From Chionis minor (taxonomy: Eukaryota; Chordata; Aves; Charadriiformes; Chionididae), in assembly GCA_013398295.1 (NCBI GenBank), contig VZSF01004752.1:43548-107547 (forward strand): a DNA stretch of 64,000 nucleotides. Reading direction: 5' to 3'. Shown here piece by piece: positions 36,251 to 49,269 of this stretch. The translations under genes were made by a program, and so were the position numbers. Below the pieces are notes generated by a model that was given only the letters and a program-made list of their open reading frames with translations, did no database searches and was not told the origin of the DNA. Position 1 is the first letter of the stretch, and each line of letters opens with the position of its first letter.

Positions 36251-39200
36251 GTCATAAACTAAAAAAAACCCACCAAAACAACAAACCCGTACAAGAAACC
36301 GCTGACATTCTTATACCTAGGGACTTTCTTTTTTGACATCCACCTTCCTGATATCTTCAGAAAATGTAGGAAAGCATTAATATGCGCATGCAGGATTACT
36401 CCTACCCTTATGCCTGTCATATACTTGCTATGTGAAGAAAAAAATCTTACACTGAGCATGTGTAAGATGCTCAGATGTGCTGAAACTGAAGCATTCACAG
36501 AACTGCAACACAGGCCTTGAAAGTGTCAGTTGAATTAAGAGTCAAAAGAGTTTTAAAATTAATAAATCTGGGGCTTCTTTTATTTGTCTTTTCATTTCTG
36601 AGTCCTTAAGTTGTAATTTCACGATATTTATATTCAGCCAAAAGGACTAGCGGTCCAACTGTTATTTGAAGTGAAAGGTGAGATTCTCTCATAATCAAAA
36701 GACTCCAGCAACTGAGATTTTTTTTTTTTTTTAAGTCTAAATTAGTGAGCAATTCATAAAAAGAGCTGGCAACACTGCTATTAGACGTTACATTTTCCAT
36801 GTTTTGACACTGCGTGTTTACTTTTATATTCATGTAAACTTTCTTGCATTTAATTACAGAGGGACCTGCGTCATCCACGGGCACTTTCCCATCTTGCGTT
36901 TACTCCACTAGAAGTGGTAGAGGCTACAGGGCTGCCCCAGGTTGTTAGTGGTGCCCGTTGGTACTGCTCATGGGAATTGGTGATTTTGCACTAAAACCAA
37001 CGTTTAGACACTTTAAACTGTGCTGTAAGGAAACTTTCTGGTGCCTTGGGGTGCCTTCTCATCTCTACCTCCTTGGGCTGCCACTGCAGAGATGTGTCTC
37101 CTCCTCTTTGGTGGGGCTCAGACACACCTGCCATGCAAGTCAGAGATCTGAGTCACAGGGCTGGTAAACGGCTTTTCTCTTGGTGTTTCTGGGTTTTCCC
37201 TTGTCTTTGGAGTAAGGGGATGAGTGCGTGCTGCTGTAACATTAAAGCCAAAAAGTGAAGTGCCCAAAAGCTTCTGAAAGAAAAATATTAGGTTGTAAAC
37301 ATAATGCCTTGCTGCCTCTTGAGTCTCCCCCTGTGCTTGCTTAACCCTTGCAAGGTGTGATTTAATGCTGAGACCTCGAGCCTGTTGGTGACCTGACCCG
37401 TGGGCAGCTGCCTGTGCTTCCCGGGAAGGGAAAGGCTGGGGACCCTGTCCCTGCTCAGCCCCTGTGGCTCTCAGGGGGGCACCTGGGTCCTTACTTTGCT
37501 CTCGGAAGGTAAGTGGCACTCGGAGCCCCAGGAGGTTGTGCACCAGCGCCAGTCCCCAGCGCTCAGCCTGCATATGCTGGGGGACCCTGAGCTCTTGGTG
37601 TCTTGGAGGAGGCACAAAGGGCTGGACCTGGGACAGCCAGCATTCACAGGAGCTGGTCTAAAGCATTGTCAAAACTATCAGACAGCCAGTTTTAGTTTTT
37701 CACCGTGTAACCGATTCTGCGTTGCATCTGGGCACTCAGAGGAGAAGCAATCATTTTTTCTGAGCTTGCTTTAATCACGACTGTTGTTATGGATGGAAGG
37801 TTAAAACCCTCATGCAGGCCTGTGACGTGACATTTTTCCAGAGTCAGAGCTCCAGATCAAACCCCCTCAGGTTATATTCAGAAAGGAGCATGTTGTGACT
37901 GTTGTTTCATGTACAAAAAAACCCCAAAACAACCACACCAAAATCCAGAGGGTCACTTTTAAAAATACCACCGTGTTTCAACTACGTCTAGCAGAAACAA
38001 ATGTTTGTCCCCTCTTTTCCCCCCATGACGGATGTGCCCCCCCCCCAAGACTGTCAGTTAGGTTTTGTAAAGTCCTTATTATCACACTTCACTACATATC
38101 AGGATGAATGAAGAGAGCTGTGCAAACACTGCAGATATCTTTTCTTTATTACAGCTGCAGCCACTCCCCAGAGACGTTATTAATGTCCACGGCTCTCGTG
38201 GAGAGGCGGCGTACGCTGGCATCTGATTGCTATTCAGATCAGCAGCCTCCCTCCGTCTGTCTGTGAACCAACACATTAGTAGGTACATAAAGGGCTCTTG
38301 CTGTGGGCTGAACAAGTTCCTACGGCCTCCGTCATGAAAAGATAATGGCAGCGTGATTGCCAAAATTTTGTGGAAATTCTGCTAAGCCAAAGCAAAACAA
38401 AACCCAAGCTAGGGGATGCATTTTTCCTGTGCAATTTATTATTTATCACTGCTCAGCAAACCCCTTTGTTCTTGCGTATGGCAGTTACTCTCCATTTATA
38501 GCTCACTTGGGTGTATAATTCAAGAAGAAGATATATGATGTTTTTTAAGAATGTAGGGGTAAGGCTCGTTCCCTGGACCAGGCCCAGGCTTGACAAGGGG
38601 TAGCTACGTGAGAAACAAAGGTTGAAAAAAACAACCCACAAAGTCTACAGCCACTGCTGCCTTGGGGTTTCTGCAGGGAGAAACCTGACGCGTGGAGTCA
38701 ACGGCCAGAAGTATTTGATGGATCGGGGAAGGCTCCTGTCCTGCCAAAAGTGGAGCTGCCCACCAGCAGTTTTGAATTACACATTGGCTTGTGGCAGGAG
38801 CAATTAAGCAGCCACAAAAGGTAGCATCCCGTGAACAGGACCTGGGCGAGAGCTGTGGACCTGCCTCGCCTGCGGCCAAGAACCCTGCGGGCTGGAGGGT
38901 GAGCACCGGCCACTCCAGCCTCATGCCATCTGCTTGAATCCATGATAAATGACTTTGTGAGAAATCAGACCTCATAATAGCGTACTCCCAAGCCTATGTT
39001 CATTTGGTGTGAAGCAAGCAGCGTGCCCATTAAGTGTCCATTCAGCCTGGAAAAACAGTAAATACCTATCCTTTTATGATACAGCTACATCCTTGGCACA
39101 GATATGTATGGGAGAAGAAAGCAAAAAAGATGTTTAGCAATGAAGACCTGGGCAAGGATTAAGGCAGGAAGGCTGGCTCACACAAGAGTATCAGGAAGAG

Positions 39201-42200
39201 ACAGCTGCTTCAGGAAACACAAGAACTTAAATGCCCTGCTGTCTTGTTCTCTACTACATCACAGCTCGCCATGGGCCCCTCACAAGAGCAAACCTCCAAA
39301 ATAAGCCACTTCATGTAGATGTTGCGAGTGCATGGCTATGTATGTGAATCCCACAGGCACTCAGGAGGTGCTCTTGGAAACACAAAAAATTACTGAGATT
39401 GTTAGCTAGAGACAGACCCCACAGAAAGCAATCCAGAAAAACATTTTTTTCAAGGAAATCTGTCTACGTACATGAAACGTGCAGAACTGCGATGCATGTG
39501 AGTGTGCAGCTGTGGTCCTCACAGGGTGCAGGAGAAGCCCATATCCATATCTCTGCAAGAATACATTTCGAAATTAAACCAGGCACTGAAACTGGAGCAG
39601 GCAGGAGAAAATATTGCATCCTCTCTATTGACCAGTGCCATGTGTTCATCATGGAGTATTTTTTTATAACAGGCCCTCAGTTTGCACATAGGTCAAGAAT
39701 GAGAAAAGCTGTAGTATCTTCTCTTTTCTAGAGCCCCCAAGATAAGTACTAACCATGAATATCAGCCTGGACCTGCTTTGTCTCATTCATGAACACAGGA
39801 GGAAGTCAGTTCTCTGGAATTTGTTGGTGTAATTGTATCTTTGCCCAGCTTTGTGCATCCTGACACCAGGGTTTCGCATAGTGTAAAAAGCTCCCTAGCT
39901 TAACACAAGCACTTCCTTTCCCCTCTCTGCCCACTTCCATGGCCCGGAAAGCCCTGCCGACTGCAGTGCTGATGGAGGTTACATGAGATGCTATCAAGGC
40001 ACCTGCTTTATGAACTTGTCACCACCTGGGGCTGCCACCTCCTGAGCTTCAAGCAGCCATGGATTTTCCCCCTCAGTCGCTTTCCTCCCAAAGGAGGACG
40101 GGGAGGCACACTGCGACGCAGATTTCCTTCTAGCCATTCTAGACGTTATGCAGCAAGAGACACCATTTCCTCCCATTAAGATGAAGCTGAAGGGTGCAAT
40201 GAGTTGTGGCAATGACCTGATACTCCGTTACGTCGCGGGCTGTCAGGGCAGAGATGTAAACAGCAGCTGCTTCAGAGGAGGGACTCATGTATAAGATCCA
40301 AGACAGATATCTGCTTTTTGGTGAAGGCGGATTTTTTTCCATGAATCAAAGTCCTGCCCCGTTCTGCACCAGCATTAAACTGCCTCTTCTCCCCCTCAGT
40401 GTATGGAAATATGCTCCTCATGGGAATCCTGTGAAGACTTTCAGGAAATCTGAAAAACCTGTTTTGTCTGCCTCATGACAAAGATACACTGCCTCCGGAT
40501 GCTACCAAGAAGTGGCTAGAAGTATCGGACAGAGAATATTTTCATTGGCATATCCACATCATGAAATCTCATTACATTTGCTTTTAAAGGCCTTGTGAAT
40601 CTCCTTCCCTCCTAGTAAGAAGCACAGATGTACAAAAGTGACCTCATACCTGAGGATGACAGGTTTTGGCAGAATTCTTCTTTTTGTAAGTAAAGAGCTA
40701 CCCACGTTTCCAAACTGCAATAAGCAACACACAAATCGTGGTGCTATTCACTCATAATATAAATTGCAAAAAATCACTGACCCCACTTGGAAAATGATTT
40801 TGCTCAGCAAACAATGTATTTTCACGGAAAAGTTTTATTTGTTAGGCACTTCAGTACACTTACTTGACCATGTACAGTGTGGCTGAGTTGCACTGAAAAT
40901 TGATAGTTTCCATAATGGTGTCTCATTACTGGTGATTCATCGGAGAGGTGCTGCTGTGATAATTAGTGTTTTATGGGCAAGTGGGCCACACATTCTTTAA
41001 GCAGTCCACTTCCTTAACAATGATTTATTTAAGTAGCTGGTTTCTGATAGTCATGTAAATAAATACATGCTAATGGAACATAGCAACAGTGCTTCCGTTG
41101 ACAGGTTTCTGTGTCTTACCGTAAAGCAGCTGGAGAACTAAATCTGCATATACAAATCCTTAATGGTTAGGGGCTTTTATGTGTTTTTGCAGGAGCAGTT
41201 TTGACTGAATGCACAAAAAGATGTAAATTTCACATCTCCTTCAATTTTTACTTCCCAGGCTGGCTTCAAAGCTTACTTTTTAACTTAGGTATTTGGAGAC
41301 GCTGATGTTGGATGAATGAGCACTATGATGCATCCGTTGACGGCCTACTGCTGTTTTGGAGGCTGACTTCCCCCTCCCACTCCATTAACACACTTTGTGT
41401 GCAAAGTGTGCTAGACGCTTTGCTAGATGCAGTGTCCTACCAAACCAAGTCTGTGTGGTCAATAAAAGCAGGGATTTTAACACTGGCTGTAGCGGGTGAT
41501 GCGGCAAAGGATGTGACACATGCCATCCTGGCTGCTTCTGCTCCAGTGGCTAAGGTCACCATCCCAAAGCACTTGTCACTCCTGCTTCGCTGGAAGTTAT
41601 CAGCCCCTTGAGTTTACCAGCTGAGCTACCCAGGTGAAAATGAGCCAGAAATGGTAGGTCTCTGCTAAGGCAGCTTTTGAGGCTGATGGGGGTTTGGGAG
41701 TGCACACAGGAGCAGAGGTACGGCAGGTCCAAGGGCGGCATAAGATGGACATGTTCCTCAGGCAGAACTGCCGCAGGCAGGAAAAAAATAAAAATAAAAG
41801 AAAAAAATCAGCTGAACCAGCAGCTTGGCAGGTTTTACTTCCCAGCCTCGGGAGCCCCGCTTAGGATCCGCGCAAGCTCTGCCTGAGGGCTCGTGGGACA
41901 GGGTGCACTGAGTGAAGCTGGCACAGCTCTTCCACTCTGTCATCCTCTGATCACCGTGAGACAGTCAAAATAAAGGCTCACAAGCAGTCCTCATTTAATC
42001 AGCTCCAGAAAAAATGCAAATAAGCTCAACAACAACAAAAAACCCCAGAATTTTTCTGGTGCAATTATGGTGCCTATAAACACAACTTCAGCTTCAGTCT
42101 CACAATTTATATTGCTTCTGGAAACTCCTGAGACATGCATAATCTTATTGAGCAAAATCTTAGCCCCACATAAGTAATTAGCAAAACTCCTACCCATTTC

Positions 42201-43089
42201 TACGAGCAGAATTTTGCGCACCATGAGCAGTTTTTGTTTAAATCCAGAATTCAAGCATGAATATATAAAATTAAGACAGATTATTATAGCTGTAATAAAA
42301 ATATATACAAGTACATTCATATACTTAGAAAAAGGAAATAAAGGAAGACTATTTGCTAATAGAATACATAACAGTTTACATCTGCTAGTATAGTTGAAGG
42401 GAATTAGACCAGATGTTGAAAGTCTGTCATCTTTTATTTTGAAAGATATTCTTTCAGTGTCTATAATCTGGTGTGTCAATTAAAATATGTTCAAGAGTAA
42501 ATTTCTTCCTCAGCATTATAAACTTACTGTGACAGGGTGGCTGAGTCATGCTTGTCTGAATCGTTTCAGATTTTCTACGTTCCTTCAGCCAGACTTAATT
42601 CCCTGTGGACATGAAGGGGACCAGTTCCCTGGTCGTGCCAGCCGGGAGGGCACGATACGGTTTTCAAAGGCTGGCAGGCAGAGTGGTGTGTCCTTCCCCT
42701 CCGTTTGTCACAAACCCGTGTTCTCTCCAGGGACAGAAAGCCGTTTCTTCTCGAGGTGAGGATGGCAGCAGGCTCTTCTCATTGCTGTCTTTTAAACCCT
42801 AAGATGTTTGGTGAACGTGCCCTCTGACGAGATGGAGTAACAGGGAGCAAGGTGAGAGACTCCCTATTTTAAGATAGGTCAGATGTTCAGCCCCCGCACC
42901 TCAGCTCACCGCAAGGTACCTGAATATCTTTGAGGCTTTCAAACTGCAGAACTCTACACAGCCTGTGACTCATTGGCTTCTCCCACCCAGAGTTAATTCT
43001 TTGAAGACGCAGTATTTTAACTGGCTCTTTCTTGTAAAAAAATGCTTTGTTGTAATTGTGACATTTGAGTAATATACAGATACGTCTGG
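36251..43089. other. Non-coding sequence, no gene recognised
   Basis: Mostly AT-rich. It includes a T15 run at 36718-36732, a C10 run at 38037-38046, and an A-rich AAAAATAAAA tract near 41780-41807. A perfect donor-like AAGGTAAGT sits at 37506-37514, but the frames on each side show no family resemblance. Open frames at 37118-37774 (both strands), 41312-41611 and 41991-42479 are not recognisable. Confidence 0.55.
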
Positions 43090-44240
43090 TAGAAATGTGG
43101 AGCGAGGTGCTGACCCAAACACAGATTATTGTCGCACCGAGCTCGAGGTGGAAGCACTCGTGCGCAGACACACGTACAAGGCAGGTGGCACAGCAAGGTC
43201 CCTCCTTGCAGCCGGTGCCTCGGCCCTAGCCACCACCCAGGTGCCAAGTACAACTTTTTGTCTTTTGGTAGCATTTCCTATTGTTTTTCTTAGCAGGGGG
43301 AGCAAGCAGCGTGTAAGAGCTAGGCCTGGAAGAAGGGCGATCTGATGGCCCCTGCCAGGGCAAGGGAGGGCTTGTGTTGTGTCTAACCTACACCGTCTTT
43401 GCTGGAACATTGGTTGAGTCCCAGTTGTCTCCTCCGCAAGAGGCACGAAGGGCAGATCGGCTGACTCTCCTAAGGCTAAACCGCACACATTTCTTTCAGA
43501 CTCGGCTAACGGGTTATGTTTTCTTGGCTCTGCCTTTTCCAGTGGGCTCCTCTGAGTTGTCTCCAGCTGGGAGACACCTTTCCTCCAGTGCAGTACACCA
43601 AACCTGACATAGCCTTCCAGCTGAGACCATCCCAGTGCTGAATAGAGATAAAAGATGACTTTACATGTTCTTATGTGCATGTAGGAATATAAGATTTATC
43701 TTCTTCACTATAGCATGACACAGTAGACTCACATTCAGCCTGTGATCCACTGCAGTTTCGAGATTTTTTTGATTGACAGATCTATTTGTTTGCAGAGCTG
43801 CCCTCCCTCTGGCATTAGCCATTTATACTTTGGACATTTCGCTGTTAAATTGCGTATTTTTTCTCTTGCTGTTTGGTTCTTTTCTTTTTTTTTGGGGGGG
43901 GGGTCGTATATCAAATGTAGGAAGCCATTTGAAGCCTGCCCCCATCACCGCAGAGGGTGCTCGCCCCTTGCTGCTGTCTCTAAATGCGACAGGCTCGTTC
44001 TCGAGTCCACCATCAGCACCGTCGGCTTCGCTGCCAAATGCACTGAGCAATCACAGGGCCTCCTGTCGAGCCCTTCTTGATCAGAACTTCCCTTTTGATA
44101 ATGAGCTAATCACCGGTACTCTCTGAGTAACATTTTCCAGCCCGTTTTGTGCCCACCATGCAGTAGATCTGTCTAGACCACACACTTGCTGCGCTCGCCT
44201 GTGAGCGCGCTGCGGGAGACGCCGTGACCAGACATGCATT
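43090..44240. other. CpG-enriched patch
   Basis: Clusters of CpG occur at about 43125-43170, 43960-44030 and 44195-44230 within otherwise AT-rich DNA, with a T9G10 junction at about 43885-43903. The 184-codon minus-strand frame at 43126-43680 is the longest frame in the patch outside CR1, but it shows no domain and overlaps plus-strand frames. Confidence 0.4.
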
Positions 44241-44533
44241 TGCTTCTGTCAGCAAGATCTGTCACCCTGTCATATAAGGAAATAAGCCCAGCTTGACAAA
44301 TCCATGTTGGCAGCTACTCCTTCCCTGCTCCCTTCCAGGTGTCTGATTATTTGCTTCAGTATTTTTTGCAAGAATCGGTGTTGCGCTGATGGGTGTACAC
44401 TTCCCCCGAGGCTCCTGCCCCCTGCCCTCAACGACAGGCACCTGACCTCTCCTTTTCCAGTCCTTCAGAACATGGGGAAAGAACTCAGCATTTGCAAATT
44501 TTTACAGAAAACCCCCAATGGCTCTGAAATTTT

Positions 44534-44534
44534 N
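44534..44534. other. Ambiguous base (N)
   Basis: Single undetermined base in an AT-rich context (ATTTTNATTT). Confidence 0.95.
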
Positions 44535-45039
44535 ATTTAGATCATGAGGTCTAGACAAATTTGAAAGCACCATATTTATTTAGAAAGTATGTGTTAACCT
44601 GGTGCTTTGAACTTGGTTGGAGGGCTTGTTTGTTTTCAGTGTTATATTAGTTATATAAATCTCTTTTTTATGTTCCTGCATGAAAACTTTGCTGTCGACT
44701 AAGACTGTATACAAAGACTGAGTCACTTCCTTTGAGGCACACTATGTTAAAACATGGGATGAGTGCCTGAGATCTCCATTTTGTTGTGAAGAGCTAAAAT
44801 AAAGAAATCTTCCAAGAGCAGCTGGCAGAAAATATTTGTAATGAGAGCTGCCAGCTACTAGAGGAAAGTGGCTTATTTATACAGGGGCACCACTGAGACA
44901 GACTGAAGAGACAGGCTGCGTTGGATTTAGAAAATGAAAATCACCCGAGTGGACAAGGCTGTAAAAACTATATAAAATAAAAAATGAATCTTGTAACTCA
45001 GCAGCACCTGCATCTGGCAATTTCATTCATGCCTTCTGC

Positions 45040-45260
45040 AGGAGATAAACGTTCTTGCTCTATCAAATAAACCCCGTAATTACGTCGCTTAAGTAGGATA
45101 TTAAGTGGCATCACATTAAGCCATTACATGACCCTTGTCATCATCAGCCCTGCCAGGCAGTGAGGAGAGCTGTTGCTCCCTGCTGATTTCTCTGGGTATC
45201 TATTTAAACATACTGTGGTAATTAGAAACATCTAAATAAAGCCCTGCCCAGGATTACAAG
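45040..45260. promoter_or_regulatory. Candidate conserved non-coding element
   Basis: Repeat-free block with CCCGTAATTACGTCGCTTAAG (CpGs kept inside an AT-rich homeodomain context), ATTAAGTGGCATCACATTAAG, and GGTAATTAGAAACATCTAAA. TAATTA-type cores recur within 200 bp. Regulatory role is inferred from composition alone. Confidence 0.32.
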
Positions 45261-46857
45261 GGCTGAATGGAAGAAACATTTCTTTCTGGTGGCTACAATG
45301 CCCTTACCTGCTGCTGTTGTGTGCGCGCACGCATTCTTGCCAGCGTCCCTCGTTTGATATGATCCGAAGCTCTATGGGGTAAGAAAGCAAAGAGGTTCAA
45401 AGGTGGCATCCTTTTCCTCGTCTGATTGATAGAGCCTCTGCCACTGGCGAAGAGGATTTTTCCGCAGGGCTTGAAAGACAAACCTGATAATTCTCCCTGC
45501 TTTACTCCTTTATGCCTTTCTCTGAAGGGAAACCTGCAGGTTTCAGATGCCAGCTTCATTCTAGGCATCCTTCCTAATTACCTGAACCGCCATCATTAAA
45601 TGCAGCACGTATATTGATCACTATCACGAATGTTGCCTTTCTAATATTCAGCGACTGTGAATCAAACTGTGTTACAGATGTGGATTTCAATGACAAGGTA
45701 TGTCTGAGTGCACCCCACAGATTTCTCTTCCTTATAGTCGAATCAGAAAAAAAATCCCTCAAGTTTCTGTCCTTTAGCTCTATCTAAGGCAGAATGATTA
45801 GCTTAGGAGCACTACTGGGCACCTATTCCTGGGAAAGATTTCAGCTTCTGGTGGGAGAAACCCCTCGGTGACCATGAAAGGTGTTTCAGAACACACTTCC
45901 AGACTGGATTGTCTCCCAGATTTAGGAAACAGATGGCCTAGAAAGGTTTACGTTAATTTTTCAAAGCACCACTTCTAGCATTTGTCTTTCGCTTAATTGT
46001 GTTTCAACAGAAAATGTCTTCACTTTCCACAGGAAAACCATCACAAAAGGGTTTCCAGCTCTGTGCTGTGCTGCCATCCCTGCCCCTCTCTCCCTTACAA
46101 TATTTACCCCTTCGATGCCTGGGCTCAGATGCTGCTGTGCTTTCCAGTGACTGTAAAAACTGTTCATGAGCAAGGTCATAAGCAAGCAGTACTTCATGTC
46201 ATTGTCAAGTAATTACAGTGGTGGACACAGTTTGTAATAATGCTTTTTTTCACTGGAAAAAGTCACAGATAAGGATATTTGTCAAAAGGGAGGTTTAAAG
46301 ATTTTAAGATATCTAAGGAGAAATAGAAGTTGTCCACTCCAATAACAAAAGCAGCCCTATATTTTTAGCCAAGGGACAAAGCACAATGGGTTGAGACATG
46401 CAAGTAATACAAACGATTTTGCATGAACGATTTGAGACAGTCATGTGAAAAGGGCTCATCTGAGAGATATTTTGGTATTAATGCATTGCCTGTTAACAAC
46501 CTATTCCATTGTTCTCCTCCTTCTTGCCGGAGTTGTGTTCTAGGTTGGAAGGGTCCAGTTTTATCCGTGAGATGGTCCAAAAGACATATGAGGCACTAGA
46601 AAATTTGGCCAGTTATTTTACCCTGGATACAGAGCACATCTTTTGCTAGCAAGAAGAGTAATACACGCAACCACTAAAAATTCTCAGTGCCAGGCCACCT
46701 AATTTATCCACTAATTGCCTAAATAGGTGCACAATTGCACCCTCCCAGAGAGCCCGAGGGGGATGTGAATGTTAGGTTAACTGGTAATCCTCTGGCCTTT
46801 TTAGACTGGAAGAGTTATTCCAAAACAAGCACGCTCCAATAGCTCCTCTGGAATAGC

Positions 46858-46869
46858 CCACCAGGTGGC
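46858..46869 (+). promoter_or_regulatory. CTCF-like motif
   Basis: CCACCAGGTGGC matches the core of the vertebrate CTCF binding consensus (CCA-S-YAG-R-K-GGC) on the plus strand. The two bases after the core do not fit. A second, better match lies 1.5 kb to the right on the minus strand. Binding is unproven. Confidence 0.4.
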
Positions 46870-48354
46870 TTTGCTTTCCTGAAAAAGATTATTTCTCCTG
46901 AATAATCACGGCCCTCTGGAAATACAGTGGCTTTTCTTCAAATAGCATGCCCTAGTGGGAACTACTCCCAAGCAGCTATTGGCAGACGATGTATTCTGCG
47001 GCAGTTATTATAGCCAATTTGCTCAGGTAGAGAAGGTCAGTGGAGGTGTTGACTAGAAACACTCTTGGACCAACTTACCTGGAGGTTAAGGAGCAATTTT
47101 CTTTGGTGTGGAGTGGAAGATTTTGCCTAAGCACTTGCTGTACGCACACAGTTGATACTGAAAAAAAAGAGCAAAGTCTATTTTTGTCTCTTCTTGCCTG
47201 TGCCTCAATCGTGGTATAGAATTACTCTGGTCCAGCAATTGCCTGCCCAGAGAAGGGCCCATATTCATTCCACCTCCAGGGTTTCCATTAACACAGCAGT
47301 TACACTGTCATTTGGGCAGAAAGCCCAAGTCAAAGCACTGCTTCATTTGATCTGCATCTGTCCTAAAGTAATATCCCTCTGCTCCTTCCATCCTGTATCC
47401 CTCTGAGGAAGCAGACTGCTGTTTTTGTGAGGAATGACTGTCTCCATTTGACAGCAGGGTACTCAGAAGCAACCATGCTAAGCAGGCAGCGCCACTGCTA
47501 TGAATTACCGTCTACAGCAAATTACGGTGACCTCCCTTCCTTTCTTTTCCATTTCACATGAGGACCTAGAAAGGAAAGGCACCCTTGTGTGCATGGTAAT
47601 CATTCAAATATGCTGCTTCTTGGAGATACTTTCAAGGTAACGGAAAGCAATTCTGTTGAAAGAGGAGAATGCTGAAATAACACGGACCCACTCTCCCCTT
47701 GTGCTTGGCATGGTGGAATTTACAGGCAGCCCCTATATTTCTGGGTCACTGAAAATTTGACATTCCTGAGGTCCCAGTTCAAAACTGGCCCTTTTTTACC
47801 ACCAAATTTTACTGTCAGGATATCAGGTTACTATTTCACATAACCTCTCCTTGCAGGGATTTATGGATCTGATATTCTAACAGATGCTTTTACTTCTAGT
47901 AGCAATTTCACACATTTTCCCCAATCCACGTGTCTTTTAAGTTAAGAAAAGGCTCCAGCTAGGACAAGGAACATGTAACATGGTGAGGTTGCCATTCTAA
48001 GACAGGGAAAATTTCGATCCTTATTTATTTATATTTTTTGCTATGGTACCCCGAGAAAACATGAACAGAACTGTGAGCACGTCCTTGTAAATCCTTCTAA
48101 TTAAAATGCCTTGATTTGCAAAGGTCATTCTTTGAAAAGGAAGTAACAGGGTAGCATCTAGAAAATCTAGGATTCCTGTGATGAATTTAGGAATTAAAAG
48201 CTGTTATCTCAGTAGATTCATTTTGTAAGACAGATGAGGGAGATATTATGTGGGGAATATTTATTCTGAGCGACCGTAGGTTTTCTCTAAGGGAGAAATG
48301 GTGCCCAGCTCACAAGTCCTAAGATGAGGTCTACTTATCTATTGCTAATGATAG

Positions 48355-48370
48355 CAGTGCCCTCTTGTGG
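48355..48370 (-). promoter_or_regulatory. CTCF-like motif (strong match)
   Basis: CAGTGCCCTCTTGTGG reads on the minus strand as CCACAAGAGGGCACTG, an excellent match to the CTCF consensus including the RGGGC core and flanking CACTG. It is in convergent orientation with the weaker motif at 46858-46869. Such sites often anchor domain boundaries in gene deserts. Confidence 0.55.
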
Positions 48371-48570
48371 AAATTTCTAAAATCTTTTCTAACTTCTAAG
48401 TTATTTTAACCTGTTTGTAGTTCTGGATCTGCTTCTGGCATTTCCAACACATTTGTTACTGTTAAAACAAGAATAATCAATTTAAGGTAGCCCGTTGTCC
48501 CTTGGCCAAATCTCCCTAGGCCCCTAGATCCCTAATTTCAGTGTACCGGGTCTTTAAGTTAGAAAGGAAA

Positions 48571-48632
48571 ATTTATATGTTATATGTTGTTATTACTTAT
48601 ACGTTATATATAACTACTTATATGTTGTTATT
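48571..48632. repeat. AT-rich imperfect tandem repeat, 38-bp period
   Basis: TATATGTTGTTATT occurs at 48581-48594 and again at 48619-48632, separated by TATACGTTATATATAACTA-like sequence. It is a short duplicated AT-rich tract. Confidence 0.8.
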
Positions 48633-49269
48633 TTGGAATAAGAGGGTTGTTGTTTTAAAAGAGAAATGGATGCGCCTTAGGTTTACTAATTAAGCATCCT
48701 ACCATATCCAGAAGTCATAAATAGATTTTGGTATTTCCAATTAAAGACGTTACATCTGTTTGAGCAAAAGCAGCTTGTTTGTGCTTCCGTAATTAAAAAT
48801 GCCACTAACCATGAAGTTGGTTTCTAATAAGTCAGTAATAACCATGCCTGGGCTACCAAATTTGTCTTTTGACTTCAAAACCTCTTCAGACCAGTCATTA
48901 CTTCAGCCACAAAAGGTATCATCAGACTGGTGTTGTGGGATGTTTTGTACCATATCTCTCTTTTTGGTTTCCAGCTGCATGTTGTGCCATTTTAGACTTG
49001 GGTTTAGCCCGCGTGCCACGGCTTCTCAAAGTCATAGACAGATGTCTGGTCTGCAGTTTCCATTCATCAGTGTTTTAAGCTAAAAGCCTGAGGTTTGTAC
49101 CAAAGCAGCTGAGTCATCTACACTCTGCTAAAGGGGCTGATAGCTTTTGCAGAAAGACAGGATGAATAAACACAGGGCACCAGCATCTAATTGTCACTGG
49201 AAGATTTGCCAGACCTCTGTTGTCAAAACCCCTGCACCTTGCAAAAGGCATGCCAACAGCCAGGAAAAG

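Noticed and set aside
36904..36925. CTCF-like CCACTAGAAGTGG
   Set aside because: It is a near-palindrome lacking the GGGC part of the consensus.
37506..37514. Perfect splice-donor word AAGGTAAGT
   Set aside because: No upstream exon with conserved peptide or matching acceptor; expected by chance in 64 kb.
43126..43680. 184-codon minus-strand open frame
   Set aside because: In a CpG-enriched patch where stop codons are depleted; overlaps plus-strand frames and resembles no family.
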